NCBI GenBank assembly: GCA_029261875.1
Contig: JAJDAL010000060.1
Location: 1-64,000 of the forward strand
DNA: 64,000 nt
From: Deltaproteobacteria bacterium
Lineage (GTDB): Bacteria > Myxococcota_A > UBA9160 > JAJDAL01
Direction: 5' to 3'
Positions 59,377-64,000 of the stretch are shown in pieces (the first letter of the stretch is position 1; each line of letters opens with the position of its first letter). The position numbers were made by a program, and so were the translations under genes. The notes under the pieces were generated by a model. It was given only the letters and a program-made list of their open reading frames with translations, made no database searches and was not told where the DNA came from.

Positions 59377-59718
59377 ATGCAGAAAGTCGAAGCGATCATT
59401 CAGCCCTTTCAACTCGACAGCGTGCAGCAGGCGCTTTCCGATGAGGGCGTGTTGGGGATGACTCTTTCCGAGGTTCGGGGCTTCGGTCAGCAAGCGGGGC
59501 ACACAGAACAGTATCGCGGGACCGAGCTGGTGGTCGAACGGGTACCGAAAATCAAACTCGAACTGGTCGTTCACGAGGACCGGGTGCCGCGGATTCTGGA
59601 CGTTCTGCGCGAAACCGCGAACTCCGGTCGCGTCGGAGACGGAAAGATCTTTACTTCGGTCGTCGAATCCGCGTGTCGGATCCGAACGGGCGAAATCGGC
59701 GAGGCGGCCCTTTCGTGA
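59377..59718 (+). CDS. glnB: P-II nitrogen regulator with Leu at position 51
   Basis: A 113-residue P-II protein. MQKVEAIIQPFQLDSVQQAL, the T-loop EVRGFGQQAGHTEQYRG, VPKIKLELVV and the B-loop GDGKIFTSVVES with RIRTGE are the family features. The T-loop reads GTELVVE where GlnB/GlnK have AEYVVD, so residue 51 is Leu instead of the Tyr that is uridylylated. Regulation by GlnD at this site is therefore not expected, though ATP/ADP/2-oxoglutarate binding residues look intact. The ATG at 59377 has GGAG about 10 nt upstream. It probably controls Amt. It overlaps the next gene by 4 nt (GTGA). Confidence 0.93.
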   Translation: MQKVEAIIQPFQLDSVQQALSDEGVLGMTLSEVRGFGQQAGHTEQYRGTELVVERVPKIKLELVVHEDRVPRILDVLRETANSGRVGDGKIFTSVVESACRIRTGEIGEAALS

Positions 59719-60053
59719 GTGAAAACGTAGCCGCGCTGGAACCCGGTCTCGCGTTGCAACACGACGGGATCGAAGAGCGACCGGAGCCGGATGTACGGAT
59801 ACGTGGGGAGCGGGAGCGGCTGTTTCGCGAACTGTTGCGGGTGATCGACCAGGCGGATCCGAGGGCGCCGATGAGCCTCAAAGATTGGCTCGAACTCGCG
59901 GAAGCGAGCAAGGTCATCGACGAACTCCAGCGCTGCAATGGAAACCGCTCGGCGGCCGCGCGCTCCCTCGGAATCGGGCGTCGCACCCTCTACTGGAAGA
60001 TGGATCGGCTCGGGATCGCCCGTTCCTGGACCCTGCAGGCCTCGCACAGCTAG
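59715..60053 (+). CDS. Small Fis-type helix-turn-helix protein
   Basis: A 112-residue protein. The C-terminal third, NGNRSAAARSLGIGRRTLYW followed by KMDRLGI, is a Fis-like DNA-binding helix-turn-helix as at the end of NtrC proteins. The N-terminal 70 residues are charged and helical (RERLFRELLRVIDQADPRAP) and carry no receiver or AAA+ domain. Its GTG overlaps the glnB stop (GTGA), so it is translationally coupled to P-II. It may be a stand-alone regulator of the nitrogen operon; no direct partner is known. The 1-nt overlap with the next gene is also tight. Confidence 0.7.
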   Translation: MSENVAALEPGLALQHDGIEERPEPDVRIRGERERLFRELLRVIDQADPRAPMSLKDWLELAEASKVIDELQRCNGNRSAAARSLGIGRRTLYWKMDRLGIARSWTLQASHS

Positions 60054-60304
60054 TGAGAGCGACCGTGGATCGCGTCCATACGTTGCGCTTCGTGGATCGG
60101 GCGGAGTTGACGCGTGCCTATCACGAATTGGCGGCGTCCGAGTCGATCGAGGATTGCCTGGTGGAAACCGAGGCACTCGAACTGCGATTCCTGGCACCGG
60201 GCGATATCGCGGCGCGGGTGATCGAACGGATCTATCTGAGCGGGGGATTGGTCTGGTCTTCAGAGCACCCGCTGTCGGCCGAGGCCCCGCTCGGGCGCGA
60301 CTAA
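60053..60304 (+). CDS. Hypothetical 83-residue protein in the amt-glnB operon
   Basis: I do not recognise this protein. VRATVDRVHTLRFVDRAELT begins it, and LETEALELRFLAPG-like strands and a helix follow (SIEDCLVETEALELRFL, IAARVIERIYLSGG). No signal or transmembrane helix. Its GTG shares one base with the stop of the Fis-type gene. A second GTG at 60065 is possible. Its position suggests a role with P-II or the Fis-type protein. Confidence 0.55.
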   Translation: MRATVDRVHTLRFVDRAELTRAYHELAASESIEDCLVETEALELRFLAPGDIAARVIERIYLSGGLVWSSEHPLSAEAPLGRD

Positions 60305-60330
60305 CCCCGAGGTCGCTACCATCGACCGCC

Positions 60331-61470
60331 ATGGCGCGGGTCTGCATGTTGAGTTCGGTCCACGCGGCCCTGGACACCCGCATCTTCCACCGGGAAGCCA
60401 AGACCCTGGCGAAGGCGGGCCACGAAGTGATCGTGGTCGCCCAGCATCCCGCAGATGAAGTCGTCGACGGAATCCGCGTGGAAGCGATACCGCGCCCGGC
60501 TACGCGCTTCCACCGCCTGATGACAACCGGTTGGCGCTTGTTCCAGCGCGCGCGCAAAGCGCGTGCCGAGATTTATCACTTCCACGATCCCGAGCTGATC
60601 CCCATTGCGTTGTGGCTCCATTGGACCACCGGTGCGCGGGTGATCTATGACGTCCACGAAGACTTTCCGAGCGTCGCGCGCAGTCGCGCCTGGATTCCGC
60701 GCCCGCTGCGCGGGTTCGTCGCGATGGCGATCGGTGTGTTGGAGCGACGGGTCCTGCCGCATTTTTCCGCCATCGTCGCCGCCGACGTCGCGATTGGCGA
60801 ACGCTGCCGCCGTCGCAATCCGCGTTCGATCGTCGTGCAGAACTTTCCCGCGCTTTCCGAATGGCCCGTCGTTGGCGCGCGCGACGACCGCGATCGTGAG
60901 GGCGCCACACTGCTGAGCCTCGGGGGAATTTCATCCAATCGGTGTGCGGGGGAAATCGTCACCGCGGTGGGCCAGTTGCCAGCCGGGCGAAGCATCCGCC
61001 TGCGGCTGGCCGGTCTCAGCGATTCAGCGAGCCTGCAGCGCGAAATCGAAAGCCTGCCCGGCTGGACGCAGACGGATTTCTTGGGACTCCTGCCCCACGG
61101 CGAAGCCATGCAGGAGCTCCGACACGCAGACGTGTCGCTGGTGCTCTACAGCGACCATCCCAACCATTACGCCATCCGATCGAATCGATTGTTTCAGTCC
61201 ATGGCGGCGGGTGTGCCCGTGGTGGGTTCGGATTTTCCCGCCTGGCGGCGATTCCTCGAGGAGCACGCCTGCGGCCTGGTGGTCGATCCGGGGGATCCCA
61301 AGGCCATCGCTCGGGCCATCGCGCAACTGCTCGCAAACCCCAAAGAGGCGCAGGCCATGGGCAATCGCGGGCGTAGCGCCGTGGAGGCAGTCTTCAATTG
61401 GGAATGCGAGAGCGAACGGCTGCTCGCGCTCTACCGAGAACTCGTGCCCGGATCGTGGTATAAAGCGTAG
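60331..61470 (+). CDS. GT4-family glycosyltransferase
   Basis: A 379-residue GT-B glycosyltransferase. The N-terminal Rossmann half begins RVCMLSSVHAALDTRIFHRE and contains YHFHDPELIPIALWL; the C-terminal donor domain has LSLGGISSNRC, DFLGLLPHGEAMQELRHAD, and SNRLFQSMAAGVPVVGSDFP with the usual Glu-x7-Glu-like region partly altered. It would transfer a sugar to an envelope glycan or exopolysaccharide. The start is ATG 60331. It stands 26 nt after the nitrogen operon and has no other sugar gene next to it. Confidence 0.85.
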   Translation: MARVCMLSSVHAALDTRIFHREAKTLAKAGHEVIVVAQHPADEVVDGIRVEAIPRPATRFHRLMTTGWRLFQRARKARAEIYHFHDPELIPIALWLHWTTGARVIYDVHEDFPSVARSRAWIPRPLRGFVAMAIGVLERRVLPHFSAIVAADVAIGERCRRRNPRSIVVQNFPALSEWPVVGARDDRDREGATLLSLGGISSNRCAGEIVTAVGQLPAGRSIRLRLAGLSDSASLQREIESLPGWTQTDFLGLLPHGEAMQELRHADVSLVLYSDHPNHYAIRSNRLFQSMAAGVPVVGSDFPAWRRFLEEHACGLVVDPGDPKAIARAIAQLLANPKEAQAMGNRGRSAVEAVFNWECESERLLALYRELVPGSWYKA

Positions 61471-61505
61471 GGTTGCGCACCCGAACTGAACCCGAGGTAG
61501 TTGAG

Positions 61506-63824
61506 ATGAGCCGGACGCGTGGGCGGTCTTTGCTGGCAGCCACATTGCTGTTTTTCATCGGAGCCCCGATCTCCGATGCGCGCGCGGATTTCGATTCCCA
61601 ATCCTGCTGGAGCTACGAATTCGACGATCAGGATGGCTTCAACTGCAACACGGGAAACATCGAATCCAGCGCCGGTCTGACCCTGACACTACAAACCGGT
61701 TCGCTGTCGATGGGAACCGTCGGGATCGGATCACTGGCGGCGGGCACGAACCCGCACATCGTTGCAATCGATCTCCAGAGTGTGGGGGGTAGTTTTACCA
61801 CGACACTCGAGCAGCGCACTCGTCCCGCCACGCTGCGGGACTCCACCTGGGCGGCGTTTTTTCTCGGGCACCCGATGGCCGCGGGGGACGCGGATTCCGG
61901 ATTCACCGGGCACACCACCCGCGCCTTCGTGCAAGGCGTCAACGCCGACGATGTGTTGGACTCGGGTACCGCGAATCTGCGCTTCCGCAGCCCCGTCACG
62001 CTCACACTCGCGATTTCAAACTTTGCCCAGTCGGGGCCTCTGGTTCGCGCGATCGCGAGTCAGCAGGTCGTGGTTCCCGCCCACCCGGACCCGGTGGCCG
62101 TCAATGGGGTGTCGCTCGATCATATCGGGAACGTACAAACTTTCGATCAGGATTTTCTCCCCGTCGCAGATTTCGAGATCGAGAAAACCGAAATCGATGC
62201 GGACACGTTCTACGTCACGGCCACGGGAAACCTCACCTTCGAATACCCGGCGATGGTCTACGGAGGAGTGGGGAGCACGAGCCCGTTCAACTGGAGCCAG
62301 TTCTCCCAGGGTGTCATCAACGCGGATTTTCTCTCTCAGGCCACGACCCTCACGGGAACCCTGCAGGCCGCGGCCGTGGGGGGGCCTTACGAACTGGTCG
62401 TCGAGAATCCGGATGCCGCATCGAAGGTCGAGTGGACGCTCGTTCCGTTTCCGGAGCCGGGTACGTGTGATCGAACCCTCTACAACGATGAAACGAATCC
62501 GCTGAACCAGAGCGTTTGTGTCGACATCACGGCCGATGGCGGCGGAGAGGTCGGGGCCGGCCACACGGAATCGTTGACCGAAACGAATATCGTGATGCCT
62601 CAGGTCTTCCTTCCGTTCCAAACCCCGACCACGCATCGCGGCAATAGCAACGTCTCGTTGATCAACTCCGTCGCTCCCGACGGCAGCGCTGTATCCCACG
62701 ACTACAGCATCAAGCTCCCGCAACAAAGCGGGGTCGGGGCGGGGCCCAGCGATTCTGCGTCCTACGGCGGCGGCGGGTTGGCGCAAACGAAATTGGTGGT
62801 CGATACCGGTCCGCTGACCGCAACCGTGCGCGCGGATTTCGATGTTCGCTTCACCACGAGCAACGCCTCGGAAACGGGAGGCGGCTTCGTCGAGAACGCC
62901 TTCAACGCGTTCGTTTTCGTCGACGAACTTCTCGATGGCGGTGGGACGGCGCCAATCGTAGATGCGTTCGGGTTCCACGTTCGCGATATCTCCGGTGGGA
63001 GCCCGGGGCACTTCGAGTCGGGAATCTTCGTGGATGAATGCACTTGTGACGCCACCGGCTGCACGTGCAATGCCCAGGGGGGAGTCGACTTCGTCGTGGC
63101 CGATGGAACGAAGCTCTGGTTCAATTCCGGGGCCGGGGGATCCGGCTTTCTGCAGGGCGCGGGGATCACTTCGGATTTCTTGGGGCTCGACGGGATCAAA
63201 TTCGAGCTCTCGAGTCCGGACAACAATGCGTTCTTTTCGTTGATTTCCGCATGTCCCCCTTCGACCCTCGACCCCACCGATGGAGACCTCGACGACGACG
63301 GCGTTTGCGACGATGGCGACAGCAGCGGCGTTGCGGGAGACAATCCCTGCATTGCCGGCGCTACCCAGAATTGCGACGACAATTGCGTGGACATGCCGAA
63401 CCCCGGCCAGGGCGATCCCGACGCCGACGGTGTGGGGCAGGTGTGCGACAACTGTCTGCAAAGCGCGAACCCGCGCTTCGGAAGCCTGAACGTACCCGCG
63501 CGCGCGAGCTTCCAGACCGCCACCGGGGGCCAGCACGACGACGATGCGGATGGCTTCGGCAACGGCTGCGACGGGAAGTTCGGTACGTCGGGGCAGGTCG
63601 TTGGAGGCGTCGATCTCTCGGAACTCTTCGCTTCTTTCAACAAGGATCGCACCCAGTCGAATTGCGGCACCGGAGGTCAGTCGCCGTGTTCCCTGTTCGA
63701 CCTCGACAGCAACGGTCAATTCATCTCCGGTGGCGATGTCAGCCGACTCTTCCAGCTCTTCAATCAACCTCCCGGGCCCAAATGCCCCGCCTGCCCGAAA
63801 TCCTGTGAAGGGCCGGGCTGTTAG
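61506..63824 (+). CDS. Secreted protein with thrombospondin type-3 and dockerin-like calcium repeats
   Basis: A 772-residue exported protein. The signal SLLAATLLFFIGAPISDARA is cleaved near residue 27. A large beta-rich region (about 30-560) has no recognised family. From about 590 come Asp-rich calcium motifs of the thrombospondin type-3 type: DGDLDDDGVCDDGD, DNCVDMPNPGQGDPDADGVG, VCDNCLQSANP. The C-terminus has two Asp/Asn-rich loops with LSELFASFNKD and DLDSNGQFISGGDVSRLFQ, which look like a dockerin or EF-type pair. It ends in a Cys-rich tail (CPACPKSCEGPGC). It is probably a cell-surface or extracellular structural protein. Odd N-terminal Cys pair: SQSCWSYEFDDQDGFNC. Confidence 0.78.
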   Translation: MSRTRGRSLLAATLLFFIGAPISDARADFDSQSCWSYEFDDQDGFNCNTGNIESSAGLTLTLQTGSLSMGTVGIGSLAAGTNPHIVAIDLQSVGGSFTTTLEQRTRPATLRDSTWAAFFLGHPMAAGDADSGFTGHTTRAFVQGVNADDVLDSGTANLRFRSPVTLTLAISNFAQSGPLVRAIASQQVVVPAHPDPVAVNGVSLDHIGNVQTFDQDFLPVADFEIEKTEIDADTFYVTATGNLTFEYPAMVYGGVGSTSPFNWSQFSQGVINADFLSQATTLTGTLQAAAVGGPYELVVENPDAASKVEWTLVPFPEPGTCDRTLYNDETNPLNQSVCVDITADGGGEVGAGHTESLTETNIVMPQVFLPFQTPTTHRGNSNVSLINSVAPDGSAVSHDYSIKLPQQSGVGAGPSDSASYGGGGLAQTKLVVDTGPLTATVRADFDVRFTTSNASETGGGFVENAFNAFVFVDELLDGGGTAPIVDAFGFHVRDISGGSPGHFESGIFVDECTCDATGCTCNAQGGVDFVVADGTKLWFNSGAGGSGFLQGAGITSDFLGLDGIKFELSSPDNNAFFSLISACPPSTLDPTDGDLDDDGVCDDGDSSGVAGDNPCIAGATQNCDDNCVDMPNPGQGDPDADGVGQVCDNCLQSANPRFGSLNVPARASFQTATGGQHDDDADGFGNGCDGKFGTSGQVVGGVDLSELFASFNKDRTQSNCGTGGQSPCSLFDLDSNGQFISGGDVSRLFQLFNQPPGPKCPACPKSCEGPGC

Positions 63825-63935
63825 CGGATAAGCCTGCGCCGACTTTGCCCGCGCGATGCCCTATTTATGCGTGGGGCTTCGCCTACTGGTTCGGATAAGA
63901 TGGGTTCCAGGCGTATCGCCCGACGGGAGAGTTCA

Positions 63936-64000
63936 ATGTTGAAGTCGAAGTGGATCCAGGTTGGTGTTCTGATCGCGGCGGCGGTCGCGACCGCGTCGGG
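63936..64000 (+). CDS. N-terminal fragment of another secreted protein
   Basis: The ATG at 63936, with GGGAG 6 nt upstream, starts MLKSKWIQVGVLIAAAVATA, a clear signal peptide, and runs off the window end. Nothing beyond the signal can be seen. The 111-nt gap before it includes TATTTAT at about 63861-63867 as a possible -10 element. Confidence 0.7.
   Translation, partial: MLKSKWIQVGVLIAAAVATAS

Noticed and set aside
63825..63935. Riboswitch or tRNA in the last intergenic gap
   Set aside because: No tRNA arms or known riboswitch core could be matched; only a TATTTAT promoter-like run is seen.
1..64000. CRISPR arrays, insertion sequences, prophage or integron features
   Set aside because: No regularly spaced repeats, transposase, integrase or phage structural genes were seen; base composition looks uniform.

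Overview
The window is GC-rich, densely coded chromosome from a Gram-negative bacterium. An outer membrane is implied by MlaA, an HpnN-type hopanoid RND exporter, an MlaC/HpnM protein, an O-antigen-ligase-like protein and many lipoprotein signals. Several sigma-54-type regulators, a near-consensus sigma-54 promoter, a DUF3604 lipoprotein, a TMTC-like membrane protein, AlkB, CoA-transferase/SDR genes and a thrombospondin-type-3 secreted protein together suggest a deltaproteobacteria-like lineage (Myxococcota, Binatota or Desulfobacterota style). That placement is inference from gene content. I saw no rRNA, tRNA, CRISPR array, insertion sequence, prophage or replication origin.

Layout. 0-5.7 kb: a UPF0104 membrane protein, a DUF3604 lipoprotein, an orphan TOPRIM protein and the RNA methyltransferase RlmD. 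5.3-13.8 kb: a long minus-strand gene train, apaH - M48 protease - MoaD - aldehyde:ferredoxin oxidoreductase - MoeA - MoeA/PBP fusion - DUF2255-like - rlmD, with 4-nt overlaps or very short gaps at several junctions. It reads as a tungsten/molybdenum-pterin enzyme with its own cofactor-insertion genes. 14-23 kb: a DHH phosphoesterase, an aldo/keto reductase split from its membrane/Tat-like leader by an in-frame TGA, a TMTC-like protein, an aldolase/SDR fusion and nadE. 23-30 kb: a cold-shock-domain protein, a periplasmic PheC-chorismate mutase fusion, and the tight operon fadR-like - glpD - diacylglycerol-kinase-like - queuosine salvage hydrolase. 30-38 kb: aconitase, an M20 peptidase, and the HpnN, HpnM/MlaC and MlaA envelope-lipid genes.

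38-47 kb is a regulatory island. It has three enhancer-binding-protein-like regulators, two of them with altered sigma-54 contact motifs, a ParA/MinD-like ATPase, a lipoprotein and a GH38 mannosidase. No histidine kinase is present. 47-57 kb holds accessory catabolism: a LolA-like protein, a VOC protein, a hydrolase, two SDRs, an O-antigen-ligase-like protein, a GGQ rescue factor, peroxiredoxin, and a TetR-controlled alkB with two operator-like palindromes over its promoter, followed by an RRM protein and a CaiB-type CoA-transferase. 57.8-60.3 kb is a nitrogen module: a sigma-54 promoter, amt, a P-II protein with Leu instead of the modifiable Tyr51, a small Fis-type protein and an 83-residue unknown. 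The end holds a glycosyltransferase, a large secreted calcium-binding-type protein and the first codons of another secreted protein.

Most individual genes are known families. The least ordinary items are the AOR/MoaD/dual-MoeA train, the PII-Fis-unknown operon under sigma-54, the degenerate enhancer-binding proteins, the interrupted aldo/keto reductase and the PheC-AroQ fusion.
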